A stretch of DNA of 64,000 nt from Cylindrospermopsis curvispora GIHE-G1 (GCF_014489415.1 NZ_CP060822.1:3705501-3769500), one strand, 5' to 3'; shown: positions 1 to 12,300, counted from the stretch's first letter. Notes: a model not told the origin generated them from the letters alone. Made by a program: numbers and translations.

Positions 1-3000
1 TATCGTCCTATTACCCGTCAGGATTTAAAAGTTAGGGGAAGTTTTATAGGTAAGGAAATCGCCGATCTTCATATATATCTCTTGGATGAGAAATTATCAC
101 CTGTAGCTGATGGAATTCCCGGAGAAATTTATGTAGGTGGTGCGGGAGTAACTAATGGTTATTTGAATCGTCCTGCTTTAACAGCAGAAAGGTTTTTGCC
201 CAATCCCTTTGGGAGTGGAAGAATGTACCGTAGCGGTGATTTGGCCAAGAGATTACCTAATGGGGATTTAGAGTATTTGGGCAGAATAGACCAACAAGTC
301 AAAATTCGCGGATTCCGCATTGAGTTAGGAGAAATTCAAGCAGCTTTAATATCTCATTATCAAGTACGGGAAGCAGTAGTTATTACGGATGAATGGGAGG
401 AAGAAAAGCGTTTAGTTGCTTATTATGTCACAGATGAGTCTTCACCGACTGCTCATGAATTGCGTCAATACCTGAAAAATAAGTTGCCAGATTATATGAT
501 TCCCGCAGCTTATGTTAAGCTAGAGGTTCTTCCCTTGAATGTCAATGGCAAGGTTGATATTAAGGCCTTACCCATGCCAGATTGGAATTTGTTAAGGGTA
601 GAGGAAGACTACATCGCTCCTCGCAATCTGGATGAAGAAATATTGTGTACAATAGTGGCAGAAATTCTTGGCTTGCAAAAGGTTGGCATTGATGATAATT
701 TCTTTGAGATAGGTGGGGATTCTATTTTGGCTTTACAAGTGGTTGCTAGGGCCAAAAATGCGGGTTTTTTAATCTCTGCTGGAGAACTATATGAGTTAGC
801 AACGGTTCGTTATTTGGCTACCAAGAAAGCTATAATTACATCTGGGGATGGGGTTAAGAAACTTCCTAACATAGGTTCTGCTCTGGTCTCTGATGCTGAT
901 AAACTGCTTTTACCACAAGATGTGGGAGATGCTTATCCCCTCTCTAGTTTACAGAGTGGAATGCTATATCATAGTGAATTAGATCCTGATTCGGCAATTT
1001 TTCATCAGATTTTCACTTTTGATCTGCAAATAGGTTATTCAGAATTGGCTTGGAAGCAAGCAATTGCCGATATTTGTTCAGCTAATCCGGTGTTAAGGAC
1101 TTCCTTCCACTGGACAGGATATAGTCAACCACTGCAAATGGTGCATGAACAGGTGGAATTACCTTTAAGTGTTGTTGATTTGCGGGGTTGTGATAATGCT
1201 AATGAACAAATTAGGGAATGGATTGAGTTAGAAAAGAATCACAATTTTGATATTACTCAAGCACCCCTTTTCCGCTTGCAAATTCACAGAGTTTCTGATC
1301 TGAAACTGAGTTTTAGTTTTAGTTTTCATCATGTTATCCTGGATGGTTGGAGTGTGGCAACTTTATTAACACAATTATTAAGGCGTTATGTGGAATATTT
1401 GGCCACAGAAAATTTGCCACCACTACCAGTAACCCAAATTAGTTACAAGGATTTTATTGCCCAGGAACAAAACGTAATTACTAATCATACAGTACGTGAA
1501 TTCTGGTTACAACATCTCAGGAATTTACAAGTCACTTTCCTGCCACGCTTAAGTACAAATACGGCAAAAACTACAGCAGCAAGTCATCAAAAACGTCAGC
1601 TCAAACGTATGTCTGTTCTTGTTGATACAAAATTAGCAGAAAAGCTGCGTCAAATTACTAAAAATCTCGGTGTTCCTTTAAAGACATCTTTGCTAGCCTT
1701 GCATCTGCGGGTTCTTTCCTTTATCACTGGACAAAAGCAGGTAGTTACAGGTAATGTCATTAATGCTAGACCGGAAACTAGTGGTAGCGAAAACTTACTT
1801 GGCTTGTTTGTTAATACTATACCTTTCCGCTTAGAATTACCGCAAGGTAACTGGTTAGACTTGGTGCGAGCAGTTTTCCGCTTGGAAACGGAAATTCTTC
1901 CCCATCGTACATTCCCACTCGCTGAAATTCAACGGGTTCTGGATCAGCGCCCTCTGTTTGACGTGGGGTTTAACTATGTTCATTTCCATGTTTATGAAGG
2001 ACTGCTCAATTTGCCACAAATTCAGGTTGAAAATGTGGATATTTTTGAGGAAACAGATTTCCCCTTCTTAACGGAATTTTGTTTAGTACCTGGAAGTGCA
2101 GCGCTACAGCTGAATTTGATCTACGACACCCAACAATTTGCAGACACACAAGTTGACCAGTATGCCAACTATTACCAAGCTGCTATGTTTGATATGGTTA
2201 CCAATCCCCAAACACCATATCACAGGCGATCGCTCATTTCTAGCCAAGAGCGCCAACACCTGATTCAAAGTGCTAATCAAAATCTGAAAGACTTTGTATC
2301 TTCCCAAACTCTGGTTTCTGCTTTTAACCAAATTGTTGCCAAACATGCTAATAAAACAGCCCTAGTCTATCAACAAACCAGTCTCAGTTTTGGAGAATTG
2401 GAAATCCAAGCCAATCGTCTGGCCCATTATCTACAAGCCAAGGGGATAGGACCGGAAACACTGGTAGGCCTATGTTTAGAGCGTTCTGAACAATTAATTA
2501 TTAGCATATTGGGCATTTTGAAAGCTGGTGGTGCTTATGTTCCTATTGATCCGGCTTATCCTAGCGATCGCCTGGAATTTCTCTTCCGAGATAGTGGAAT
2601 TATGCTTTTAATTACTCAAAGATCAGTGATTTCCCAACTACCAGAATGTGGAGCTGAAATGATTATTCTGGAGGATATTGCTGAAGAAATAGAGCAGGAG
2701 AATTCCCAAGCTCCAGAAGTTAACATACTGCCGCAAAATGCAGCCTATGTAATTTATACTAGCGGTTCCACAGGTCAACCCAAGGGTTGTATAGTCACCC
2801 ATGCTAACGTAATACGTTTGTTTAACAGCACTGAAACCTGGTTTAACTTTGATAGTGAAGATATCTGGACTTTGTTTCATTCCTATGCTTTCGATTTCTC
2901 CGTGTGGGAAATGTGGGGTGGTTTATTATATGGTGGTCAAGTTGTAGTTGTTCCCCATTGGACAGTGCGCTCACCCAAGGAGTTTTTGCAAATGCTGGCA

Positions 3001-4164
3001 ACACACAGAGTTACAGTATTGAATCAAACACCTTCAGCATTCAAACAACTTATTTCCGTTGTCCGCCAAAAGCCAGAAAAATTATCCTTACGCTATGTGA
3101 TTTTTGGTGGTGAAGCCCTGGAATTAGCCGACCTACAACCCTGGATTGACTTATATGGTCATACCCAACCAGAGTTGATTAACATGTATGGTATTACAGA
3201 AACCACCGTACACGTCACCTATAGACCAATTACCCAGAAAGACATTATCAATAATCTTAACCATCGTCCCAGTGTCATTGGTCAGTCAATTCCCGATTTA
3301 GAGCTTTATATCTTGGATGAGAATTTAGATCCCACACCCACAGGAGTTACAGGAGAAATTTATATTGGCGGTGCAGGGGTGACGAGGGGATACCTTCAAC
3401 AACCAGGACTCACCGCACAAAGATTTATTCCCCATGCTCATAGACCTGGTAGTCGGTTATATCGTAGTGGAGACCTAGCTAGATATTTACCCGATGGAGA
3501 AATTCAATATCTCGGACGTGCTGACCAACAAATTAAAATACGTGGATTCCGGATTGAACTGGAAGAGATTCAATTAGTAATCACTAGCCATCCTGATGTC
3601 AAACAAGCACTAGTAGTATGCCAGAAGTCTCCCACCGGTGAGAATCGCATAGTTGCTTACGTGATATTTAGTGGTGTGGCACAACCCCAAAATGACCTAG
3701 GAAAGTTTTTAAAAACTAAACTGCCTGATTATATGGTTCCATCAGTTTTTGTGCCAATAGAGACCATACCTTTAACTATCAATGGCAAAGTTGATTATGC
3801 TGCACTGCCAGTACATAATTGGAACTCAATCAAAAAGGATTACATTGCTCCCAGGAATGACCGCGAGGCAACTATTTGCTCCTTGATGGCATCACTGTTA
3901 AAATTAGAACGAGTGGGGGTGGATGATGATTTCTTTGAGATTGGTGGAGACTCTCTGTTAGTCACCCAGTTAGCTATTAGTTTGCGTCAAACATATGACA
4001 CAGAATTTCCCTTACCGGAGCTATTTACTCATCGCACCCCGGGAGAAATTGCACTTTTAGTAGGAGATGAATCACCTGCACTACCAGAAATAGAAATCCC
4101 CAAAGCGTCGCGCACACGCCGTTCCGTCACCTTAACTGATGATGGCATCCTGTCTAAATATTAA
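1..4164 (+). CDS. Nonribosomal peptide synthetase, 5' end missing (A-T-C-A-T; second A predicted Thr)
   Basis: The frame is open from the first base, so the gene begins before the window. Order seen: C-terminal part of an adenylation domain (to about 570, ending in the A10 motif NGKVD), carrier domain (FFEIGGDS, phosphopantetheine Ser codon at 721), condensation domain (about 930-2240, HHVILDG at 1327), complete adenylation domain (about 2310-3820, core YTSGSTG), second carrier (Ser codon at 3952), then a short tail. There is no thioesterase. The pocket residues of the complete A domain read DFWNIGMVHK, the classic threonine code. The truncated A domain starts with YRPIT, the segment that follows the pocket in the window's Thr domains, so it is probably Thr too (inference). 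The C domain belongs to a divergent subclass with FNYVHFHVY. The line continues in the next two NRPS genes. Frame and domain order are certain; substrates are predictions. Confidence 0.95.
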   Translation, partial: YRPITRQDLKVRGSFIGKEIADLHIYLLDEKLSPVADGIPGEIYVGGAGVTNGYLNRPALTAERFLPNPFGSGRMYRSGDLAKRLPNGDLEYLGRIDQQVKIRGFRIELGEIQAALISHYQVREAVVITDEWEEEKRLVAYYVTDESSPTAHELRQYLKNKLPDYMIPAAYVKLEVLPLNVNGKVDIKALPMPDWNLLRVEEDYIAPRNLDEEILCTIVAEILGLQKVGIDDNFFEIGGDSILALQVVARAKNAGFLISAGELYELATVRYLATKKAIITSGDGVKKLPNIGSALVSDADKLLLPQDVGDAYPLSSLQSGMLYHSELDPDSAIFHQIFTFDLQIGYSELAWKQAIADICSANPVLRTSFHWTGYSQPLQMVHEQVELPLSVVDLRGCDNANEQIREWIELEKNHNFDITQAPLFRLQIHRVSDLKLSFSFSFHHVILDGWSVATLLTQLLRRYVEYLATENLPPLPVTQISYKDFIAQEQNVITNHTVREFWLQHLRNLQVTFLPRLSTNTAKTTAASHQKRQLKRMSVLVDTKLAEKLRQITKNLGVPLKTSLLALHLRVLSFITGQKQVVTGNVINARPETSGSENLLGLFVNTIPFRLELPQGNWLDLVRAVFRLETEILPHRTFPLAEIQRVLDQRPLFDVGFNYVHFHVYEGLLNLPQIQVENVDIFEETDFPFLTEFCLVPGSAALQLNLIYDTQQFADTQVDQYANYYQAAMFDMVTNPQTPYHRRSLISSQERQHLIQSANQNLKDFVSSQTLVSAFNQIVAKHANKTALVYQQTSLSFGELEIQANRLAHYLQAKGIGPETLVGLCLERSEQLIISILGILKAGGAYVPIDPAYPSDRLEFLFRDSGIMLLITQRSVISQLPECGAEMIILEDIAEEIEQENSQAPEVNILPQNAAYVIYTSGSTGQPKGCIVTHANVIRLFNSTETWFNFDSEDIWTLFHSYAFDFSVWEMWGGLLYGGQVVVVPHWTVRSPKEFLQMLATHRVTVLNQTPSAFKQLISVVRQKPEKLSLRYVIFGGEALELADLQPWIDLYGHTQPELINMYGITETTVHVTYRPITQKDIINNLNHRPSVIGQSIPDLELYILDENLDPTPTGVTGEIYIGGAGVTRGYLQQPGLTAQRFIPHAHRPGSRLYRSGDLARYLPDGEIQYLGRADQQIKIRGFRIELEEIQLVITSHPDVKQALVVCQKSPTGENRIVAYVIFSGVAQPQNDLGKFLKTKLPDYMVPSVFVPIETIPLTINGKVDYAALPVHNWNSIKKDYIAPRNDREATICSLMASLLKLERVGVDDDFFEIGGDSLLVTQLAISLRQTYDTEFPLPELFTHRTPGEIALLVGDESPALPEIEIPKASRTRRSVTLTDDGILSKY

Positions 4165-4186
4165 TTACCTTTACTGGGGCGACCAC

Positions 4187-4213
4187 CTACCCAAAACTAA
4201 AAGTTTTGGGTAG
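4187..4213. terminator. Hairpin between convergent NRPS and mbtH-like genes
   Basis: A perfect 11-bp inverted repeat (CTACCCAAAAC and GTTTTGGGTAG) with a 5-base loop lies in the 77-bp gap between the NRPS stop and the stop of the oppositely oriented MbtH-like gene. Its place suggests a bidirectional terminator. Neither side has a convincing T-run, so it may only be a 3'-end stabilising hairpin. Confidence 0.6.
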
Positions 4214-4241
4214 AATTGGGCAGATATTTACTGAAATGAAA

Positions 4242-4460
4242 CTAAGTATTAACTTTCTCCATTGCCTGTCTTAGACTTAAAGGACGCATGTCAGTCCAAA
4301 CCTCCTCAATATAGGCTAAACATTCTGCTTTATTTCCCTCTTTACCTGCTGCACGCCAACCTAATGGTACTTCTTTCCATTTAGGCCAAATGGAATATTG
4401 TTCCTCATGGTTGACTACTACCAAATAAATTGTACTATCGCTTTGCTCGTTGTTATACAT
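4242..4460 (-). CDS. MbtH-like NRPS accessory protein
   Basis: 72 residues, the usual length of the family. It shows the family hallmarks [10 protein letters not shown], PxGWR, a G-rich turn before [18 protein letters not shown]-type residues, and the invariant tryptophans. MbtH-like proteins bind the N-terminal subdomain of adenylation domains and are needed for solubility or activity of many NRPSs. It is on the strand opposite the NRPS genes, 67 bp downstream of the short-chain dehydrogenase gene, and is probably cotranscribed with it. Assignment to this assembly line rests on position and is very likely, as it sits between two of its NRPS genes. Confidence 0.93.
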   Translation of the reverse strand: MYNNEQSDSTIYLVVVNHEEQYSIWPKWKEVPLGWRAAGKEGNKAECLAYIEEVWTDMRPLSLRQAMEKVNT

Positions 4461-4527
4461 TTTACCGTCTTCTAGTATCTATTAACCACTCACATTTTAC
4501 AGAATTTTTCCTGTCTTAATTTTTTGG

Positions 4528-5292
4528 CTAAAATCTGGCTCCTCCATCCACATCTATAACACTGGCAGTAAAATAGTCACACTCAATAATAAAACGCACT
4601 GCTTGCCAGATTTCATAAGGTTCAGCAATACGTTTCAAGGGTATGCTTCCGGTCATATCAGCTAAAGCTGTGGGTGATACTCGGCTCAAAATAGGAGTAT
4701 TTGTTAGTCCAGGAGCTACACCTGCTACTCGAAAACCGAAGGGAGCTAATTCTAAAGCCCAGGTGCGTGTATCTGCATCCAGCCCTGCTTTTGATGCGCT
4801 ATAATTGGATTGTCCAGGGTTTCCTGATCTAGTTACAGAAGAAATATTGACGATCAGTGCTGGAGAAACATTTTGCTCGATAGCTACAGCAGCAAACTCC
4901 CGGGCCATGAAAAAAGCACCCGTCAAATTTACATCAATCACTCGCTTCCATTGTGCTGTTGGTAATTTTCTGAGCCAGCCATCCTCATCTTGTGTAACTA
5001 ATAGACCATCTCTAAGAATGCCTGCATTATTGATAAGGGTATTAGGATAACCGATTTTTTCACAAGCAGCAAAGATAAATTCTTTAACATTTGATTCATT
5101 TGCTACATCCAATTGTAAGACATAGATCTTACCAGGTAATTCTTTGGCCTCTAACTCCAGGCTTTTTAGCCCTTCCATATCTACATCTCCACCAACCACT
5201 GTAGCACCTGCACTGGCTAGTTCTAGAGCAATGCAGCGTCCGATCCCACTAGCAGCACCAGTTACTAAGCTCTTAGTATCTTCCAATTTCAT
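4528..5292 (-). CDS. Short-chain dehydrogenase/reductase (FabG-like)
   Basis: 254 residues, standard length for classical SDRs. Cofactor motif TGAASGIG is near residue 11, NNAG near 88, the catalytic Ser in NISS near 149, and the Tyr/Lys pair in YSASK near 163-167. PG follows in GVAPGLTNTPI. The fold and residues predict an NAD(P)H-dependent reductase or dehydrogenase acting on a hydroxy/keto group. It is first in a two-gene minus-strand unit with the MbtH-like gene and is divergent from the oxygenase gene 116 bp away. A role in tailoring the peptide or preparing its fatty acyl chain is inferred from location; the substrate cannot be read from sequence. It could also be an ordinary 3-oxoacyl-ACP reductase paralogue. 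Confidence 0.9.
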   Translation of the reverse strand: MKLEDTKSLVTGAASGIGRCIALELASAGATVVGGDVDMEGLKSLELEAKELPGKIYVLQLDVANESNVKEFIFAACEKIGYPNTLINNAGILRDGLLVTQDEDGWLRKLPTAQWKRVIDVNLTGAFFMAREFAAVAIEQNVSPALIVNISSVTRSGNPGQSNYSASKAGLDADTRTWALELAPFGFRVAGVAPGLTNTPILSRVSPTALADMTGSIPLKRIAEPYEIWQAVRFIIECDYFTASVIDVDGGARF

Positions 5293-5408
5293 TCCCAGAT
5301 TCCTTAGGGTCTTTGTTTTAAAACTACCTCAAAAATTATAGTTGACTTTTTAAGACACAATGTGGTACTTGTACTTCTAGCAAGAGATAAAACCGTAACC
5401 TAGTTCAT

Positions 5409-5987
5409 ATGTTTTTCAATCCTGCAATTTTCCCATTTACTTCTGCTTTGGAGGCAAGTTGGCCTGATATCCGTAAAGAACTGGAGCAATTACAGCCAGC
5501 AGACTTCATAGATTGGCCCGAGAGGAATATCTACAACCATGGTTGGGGGGTACTAGGACTATACGCTTTTGGACAAAGGTTAGAAGAGAACTGCAGGCTT
5601 TGTCCAAAAACGGCTGGAGTTGTGGAAAATATACCTGGCATGATAACAGCTGGATTCTCTTCTTTAGCTCCAGGGACTTATATAGGTCCCCATTTTGGCG
5701 TGAGCAAAGCAGTTCTTCGCTGTCATCTGGGTGTGGTTGTACCTGATAACAATTGTGCTATCAGAGTGGATAAGGAAACTAAAAATTGGCAGGAGGGGAA
5801 ATGCTTAGTTTTTGACGATACTTACGAACATGAAGCCTGGAATAGATCTAATAAAACGCGGATTGTGTTATTGGTAGACTTTATGAGAAGCAACCCCACT
5901 TCCGAAGAACTAGTGACAGGCGATCAGAATGTTGACCATGACTATTGGATAAATATCCTTAGACAAAAGGATGTAAATTTAAAGTAA
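5409..5987 (+). CDS. Aspartyl/asparaginyl beta-hydroxylase-type Fe(II)/2-oxoglutarate oxygenase
   Basis: 192 residues. The core resembles the AspH/LpxO family: an iron-ligand His in IGPHFG, LRCHLGVVVP, then WQEGKCLVFDDTYEHEAWN containing the second ligand His, and the arginine of KTRIVLLVDF for 2-oxoglutarate. The protein appears soluble, without a signal peptide or membrane anchor. Family members hydroxylate beta-carbons of aspartyl-type residues or acyl chains. Here it sits between two NRPS genes and divergent from the SDR, so it probably hydroxylates a precursor, a carrier-bound residue or the lipid part of the peptide. That role is inferred. No good ribosome binding site precedes this start; I see no better alternative. 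Confidence 0.88.
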   Translation: MFFNPAIFPFTSALEASWPDIRKELEQLQPADFIDWPERNIYNHGWGVLGLYAFGQRLEENCRLCPKTAGVVENIPGMITAGFSSLAPGTYIGPHFGVSKAVLRCHLGVVVPDNNCAIRVDKETKNWQEGKCLVFDDTYEHEAWNRSNKTRIVLLVDFMRSNPTSEELVTGDQNVDHDYWINILRQKDVNLK

Positions 5988-6376
5988 GTAAGTCGGCGGG
6001 GAAATTTATAACTACGTAGCGAAAGGTTAAAAAAGGCAAGAGTTGTTAAATTTAATAGGTTTTGTACTATTAAGTGGTCGTGCAAAATAAATTTCGCAGT
6101 TCAGGGAGGGAACTGATAACTGAAAAGACCTAACAGATAACCCTTACAGAAATTATTTCTTCAATGAATATGTAAAATTAAATTTGCCTGGGTACTTATT
6201 CCAAGGGTTTTGGGCTACACCATTAAACTATTCCTTTAGATTAATTGTCAAAAAACCACAACATTCTCCCCGATTTCTACACCAAATCTCCCCTAAATCT
6301 TCACCAGTTCTTCGATATTATCTTAAGGGAAGCGACTACTCCTTTCTAATTGTAACGAATACTAATCACTTAAACC
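5988..6376. other. Non-coding gap before the second NRPS gene
   Basis: 389 bp of AT-rich sequence holding no credible gene. It should carry the promoter and leader of the 3049-residue NRPS. I find no clear -35/-10 pair and no strong inverted repeat. A 102-codon open frame beginning inside it runs into the NRPS in another frame and looks accidental. Confidence 0.5.
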
Positions 6377-9300
6377 ATGGAAGTTTACGTATTGCCCCTG
6401 TCTGTAAGTCAAAAACAATTTTGGTACCGGGAAATAATGTTTACGGGCAATACGGCCTATCATATTCCCATAGGGTTAAATTTATTGGGTGACCTAGACT
6501 TTACTCTTCTAGAGAAATGTTTTCGCTACATTATCAATCGTCACGAAATTCTCAGAACCACTTTTGCGCTAGAAAATGGTGAACCTGTACAGTTGGTTCG
6601 TAGTGAACAACAGTTTCATTTACAACATAGGACCCTAGAATTGCCCCCGGAAAAATGGTCTGATTATGACCGATTACTAACCATTAAAAAAATCTTAGAG
6701 GACGAATCTCGTCAGTTGTTTGATCTAATTAAAGGTCCATTGTTGAGAGCAACGCTCTATAAAATATCAAATAAAGAACATATCCTTTTAGTCAATCTTC
6801 ACCACATCATTAGTGATGGTTGGTCTTTGGGTATATTCATTCAGGAATTAACTCAGTTGTATGTTTCCAGGGCAGAAATTTCATTACCCGAACTACCAAT
6901 TCAATATGGAGATTACGCCGAGTGGCAAGAGACCTATTTACAAACACAAAGAATTCAAGATCAATTAGCATATTGGCAAAAGAAATTAGCCTTACCATTA
7001 CCGATTCTAGATTTACCGTCAGATAAAAATCGTCCCGCCTTACAGACCTTTAGTGGTGCAGTATTGCGTAAAACCCTACCCAGGGATTTAATAGATTCCT
7101 TAGAAGCTGTGGCCGCAAAAGAGGGGGTTACATTCTTTATGGTCACATTGGCGGTGTATCAAATTCTCTTGTTTCGTTACTCTGGACAAACGGATATTAT
7201 CATTGGTACTCCTTGTGCTAATCGCAACAGGGGTGAATTGAAAAATTTGATTGGTTGTTTTATCAACACCCTACCCATAGTTTGCAGTTTAACGGGTCAA
7301 CTTTCTTTTAAACAGGTGTTGCAACAAGTGGCCTCAACCTGTGTGGAGGCTTTTGCTAATCAAGAAGTTCCATTGGAAATAATAATTGATAAACTGAATA
7401 TCACAAGGGATCCTGCCCACTCCCAGGTTTTTCAGAGTCTTTTCGCTCTACAGAATGCACCGATTGAAGAAATTAAGTTACCTGGGTTGACGGTTCAACC
7501 TGTATATTTAGATAACGGGGGAGCCAAATTTGATCTTAGTTTAATGCTAGAACCCACATTTGAAAAAGGATGGATAGCCGCATTAGAGTATAATACAGAT
7601 TTATTTACAGCCCATACAGCCGAGGATATATTAAGACATTATGAGCAACTTTTAAGTGCAGTTATTGGGAACCTCGACACTAAAATTGATACTTTACCTT
7701 GGCTAAATACAGAAGAAAGAAGAGAACTGTTGTCTTTTGGATCTAGTGCCAGTGATCAAGAAGTTGAAGCGACAAATTTAGTTGATGTTTTTAGTCATAT
7801 AGTAAACACTTATGGGGAAAAAGTTGCTCTAATTGAATCAGAAAGGACATTAACTTATCAGAAATTAAATCAGATATCAAACCAGTTGGCAAGTCACCTA
7901 ATCGAAAAAGGAGTAGGCGCAGAAACCAGAGTAGGAATTTTCCAAGAACGTAGTCTGGAATTAGTAGCTTCCATCCTAGCAGTTTTAAAATGTGGTGCAA
8001 CTTATGTTCCCTTAGATCCCCAATATCCAGCAGAGAGACTCAACTTCATAGCCCAAGATAGTGGTATTAGGTTGGTAATTACCACGGAACCCTTAAGAGC
8101 AAAAATTCCCGGGGAAATACCAGAACTTTTGTTAATTGACACCATGAAACCTACCAACCAATTGGTGCATCCAATCTCGAAGATTTTCCCGGAACAAGCA
8201 GCCTATATTATCTACACCAGTGGTTCCACAGGAAAACCAAAAGGCTGTTTAGTTACTCATAAAAATGTCCTCCGATTAATGAGAAACACTCAAAAATGGT
8301 TTGAGTTTAATGAGAAAGATGTATGGACAATGTTTCACTCATTTGCCTTTGATTTTTCAGTGTGGGAAATGTGGGGAGCATTATTGTATGGTGGTAAATT
8401 AGTAATAGTTCCCTATCTTGAAAGTCGTTCTCCCCATGATTTTAGACAGCTTTTAGCAACCCAACAGGTAACCATTCTCAATCAGACCCCTTCAGCTTTT
8501 CGTCAACTGATCAGAGCTGATCAAGAATTCACCCATCCTTTGAATAATTTGAGGGCAATTATTTTTGGTGGAGAAGCATTAGAACTGCAAAGTCTTAAAC
8601 CTTGGATTGAACGTTATGGTGATAGTCATCCCAGGCTGATTAACATGTATGGAATCACGGAAACTACGGTTCACGTTACTTATCGTCAAATTTTGGCAGA
8701 AGACATTTTAGAAAACCGTGGTAGTGTAATTGGTATACCTATTCCTGATTTGTGTCTATACATACTAGACAGATATTTTGAACCGGTACCTTATGGAGTT
8801 GCTGGGGAAATTTATGTAGGAGGAATGGGTGTGTCAAGAGGATATCTAAACCGCCCTTCTTTGACAGCAGAAAGATTTATTCCCAACCCTATCAGTCAAA
8901 AACCGGGGGCTAGATTGTATCGTACCGGAGATTTGGCCAGAAGATTGAGAAATGGTGATATTGAATATTTGGGACGTTGTGACTCCCAAGTGAAAATACG
9001 TGGGTTTAGAATTGAATTGGCGGAAATTGAAGCAGCTATAAATAAATTAACCCAAGTATCTGAATCTGTGGTCACTGTCCACTCAACCTCAGATCAAGAC
9101 CGGAGATTAGTAGCCTATATTGTCCTGAGAAGTATAAATAATAATGAAATTGATAGAAATGAATTAAGGAAAGCTCTAAAGGAGAGTTTACCTGATTATA
9201 TGGTTCCAGCAGCTTTTGTATTTTTAGATGCCATACCTTTGACCAATCAAGGCAAAATTAACCGTGGAGCTTTACCCTTACCCGATTGGGATCAGTCAAC

Positions 9301-12300
9301 CACAAAAAGGAGTTTTATCCCTCCTGAAACTGATGCACAAAAGGCGTTATGTCACATTTGGCAACGGGTTTTAGGTATAGAAGAGATTGGCATTGAGGAT
9401 AACTTCTTTGACTTGGGTGGTGACTCCATTTTAGCGTTGCGGGTGATCACAGAAATGCGTTCCCAAGGTTGGATATTAACCCCTAAGCAAATTTTCGAAC
9501 AACAAACTGTCCAGAGATTGGCCCTGGCAATACAAGAACAAACCGATCTGCAAAGTTTTGCCGCAGCTGAAAATAATAATATACCCACAGGTGAAGTTCC
9601 CCTGAGTCCAATCCAACAGTGGTTTTTTGATCTCAAACTTTCTAATCCCCATCATTGGAATCAAACCTTGTTACTACAGGTAGATCCTTCTTTGCAGGTG
9701 ACCCAAGTAGCAACAGCAATCAAGGTGGTTTTTGCCTACCACGATAATTTCCGACTTAGGTTTCAAAAGGAGTCGCAAGGTTGGCGGCAATTTTATGTAG
9801 AGAAGGATCAAGATGATGGATTTCCTTGGGAGGTAGTTGATCTGGACTTAAAAAGTGAAATTGAGCAAAATTCAATCATGAAGGAGGTCAGGGAAAAAAG
9901 TGAGAAATCGCTAAATTTGACCGAGGGACCAGTTTACATGGTAAAGTGGTTCAATCTGGGAGCGAATCGCCCGTCACAATTATTGATTGTCATCCATCAC
10001 TTGATTATTGATGGTGTGTCTTGGAGGATTTTGCTACAAGATTTAGTTGACGTAATTGGTGGCAATAAACTGTCTTTTAAGACTACCTCGTGGCAAAAAT
10101 GGTGTGAGTTCATACATGGCTACGTCAACTCCTATAATATTCAGAGTGAAAAGTTGTTTTGGCAAAACACCCTGGCTAGGAAAACGGCAAAACTACCATT
10201 AGATTTTCCCGAGTCCCTAGCTGAAAATCTAGAGTATTCTGTGAGCACAGTTAGTTGCCAATTGACAGCAAAAGAAACTCTAACTTTGCTGACTACAGCT
10301 AATAAAACCTACCGGACTAACCCTCAGGAATTATTAATTGCTGCTCTGGGAAAAACTCTGGCAGACATAACCCAAAATTCCTACGTCCAAATTATGCTAG
10401 AGGGTCATGGTAGAGAGGAATTATCTTCAGATTTAGATGTTACCCGTACTCTGGGTTGGTTTACTACTCTCTACCCCGTGAGTTTGGATTTGCCAAAAGG
10501 TGATTCTCAAACGGAAGCTATTAGAGAAATTATTAAAAGTGTCAAAGAACAATTGCGTGCTGTTCCCCAACGTGGGTTTGGTTATGGAATTTTAAAATAT
10601 CTTGATCAGGAAACAAAACCGTTGTTAGCATCAGCAGTTGAAATCAGCTTTAATTATCTTGGTCAAGTGAGAAACGAGGGTGGTGCTAGACATAAATTTT
10701 TTACCCTATTAAATTCTCAAGGATTACCTACCAGAGATCCCCAAGCTACACGTCCCCACATCATTGATGTTAATGCTATTGTTGTGGAAGGAGAATTGCG
10801 TATTGACTGGTTATATAGTTCTAATTTGCACCAAGCATCAACTATTAATCGCTGGGTGTCTGATTTCAAGAGTAATCTCCTAAAAGTCGTGAACTTCTGT
10901 ACAGAGGTGGGTGTGGGTGAGTACACACCTACAGACTTTACCCTTGCGCAACTTAACCAGTCAAAATTGGATATTTTGCAAAATCAATATCCCCATTTAG
11001 AAGATATTTATCCCCTTTCTCCTTTGCAGCAGGGAATGCTGTTCCATGCCATCTATGAACCAGATCAAGGAATTTATTTTGAGCAAGTAACTGGGAAGAT
11101 AATTGGTAAATTGGATGTTGATAAATTTGCCTATGCTTGGCAAGTCATTGTAGACAGACACCCAGTTTTACGTACTTGTTTTGTTTGGGAAGAGCAAGAT
11201 CAACCCCTGCAAATTGTCAACAAGGGAACTGGATTTTCACTGATTTATAAGGAGTGGCGCGACCTATCCCCTGCACAACAGATAGAGAAAATGGGCGAAT
11301 ACTTAGTGAAAGATAAGGAGCAGGGATTTAATCTCAATGATAGTCCTCTGATGCGATTTACTCTTATTTGTCTGGACGATTCCACATGGCAATGGTTGTG
11401 GAGTCATCATCATATTATTCTTGATGGTTGGTCATTACCAGTTATTTTTAAAGAGGTACTAAGCGTATACCAATCAGCTACTGAAAGAGTTCCCCACTCC
11501 TTGCTACCTGTTCCTCCCTACCGACATTATATCCAATGGCTAACAGGTCGTGATCAACTAAGGGCTAAACAATTTTGGCAAAAATATTTGGTAGGGATTT
11601 CTACTGGTACTCGTTTAGCCTGGGAAATTCCTGACCTAGAAAATAATTCCAGTGCATATCGAGAGGTAGAATTACGATTAGATGACTTAGAATTTGATCT
11701 AGTGCAAAAAATGGCCCAGAGTCAAAGGTTAACGCTAAATACAATTGTTCAGGGTGCTTGGGCAATGTGCTTACAAAAGCATGGTGCAGGTGAAGATGTG
11801 ATGTTTGGTGTAACTGTTGCTGGTAGACCGCCAGAATTATCGAACATGGAAAATATGGTGGGACTTTTCATCAATACTTTGCCAATGCGAGTGAAAATTG
11901 ACCCTAGTCTATCCCTTGCTGATTGGTTGCAAAATATTCAACAGCAACATTTGGAAATGCGGGAGTATGAATATAGCAAATTGGCTGATATCCAAAAAGA
12001 TTTGAATCTAGCAGGTTTAGCTTTGTTTGAAAGTCTGCTGGTGTTTGAGAATTATCCTGTTGACCAAAATTTAAAGAAACAGTTACCGGATTTCAGGGTT
12101 GATGACATTCAATTCTATGAAAGAACTAATTACCCGTTAACTGTGGGTGTCATTCCTGATCAGGGGTTGTTGTTAAAGCTAAACTATCAAACAAAGTTTT
12201 TGTCAGGTAATGCTGCAGAAAATTTGATATTACGTTTTCGTAATATCATCGTCAATATGACATTAAAACCAGAACAAACACTAGCGCAAGTTCTTGCTTT

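Noticed and set aside
6184-6492. 102-codon open frame before and into the second NRPS gene
   Set aside because: Runs into the NRPS start in a different phase, with no ribosome site and no recognisable motif.
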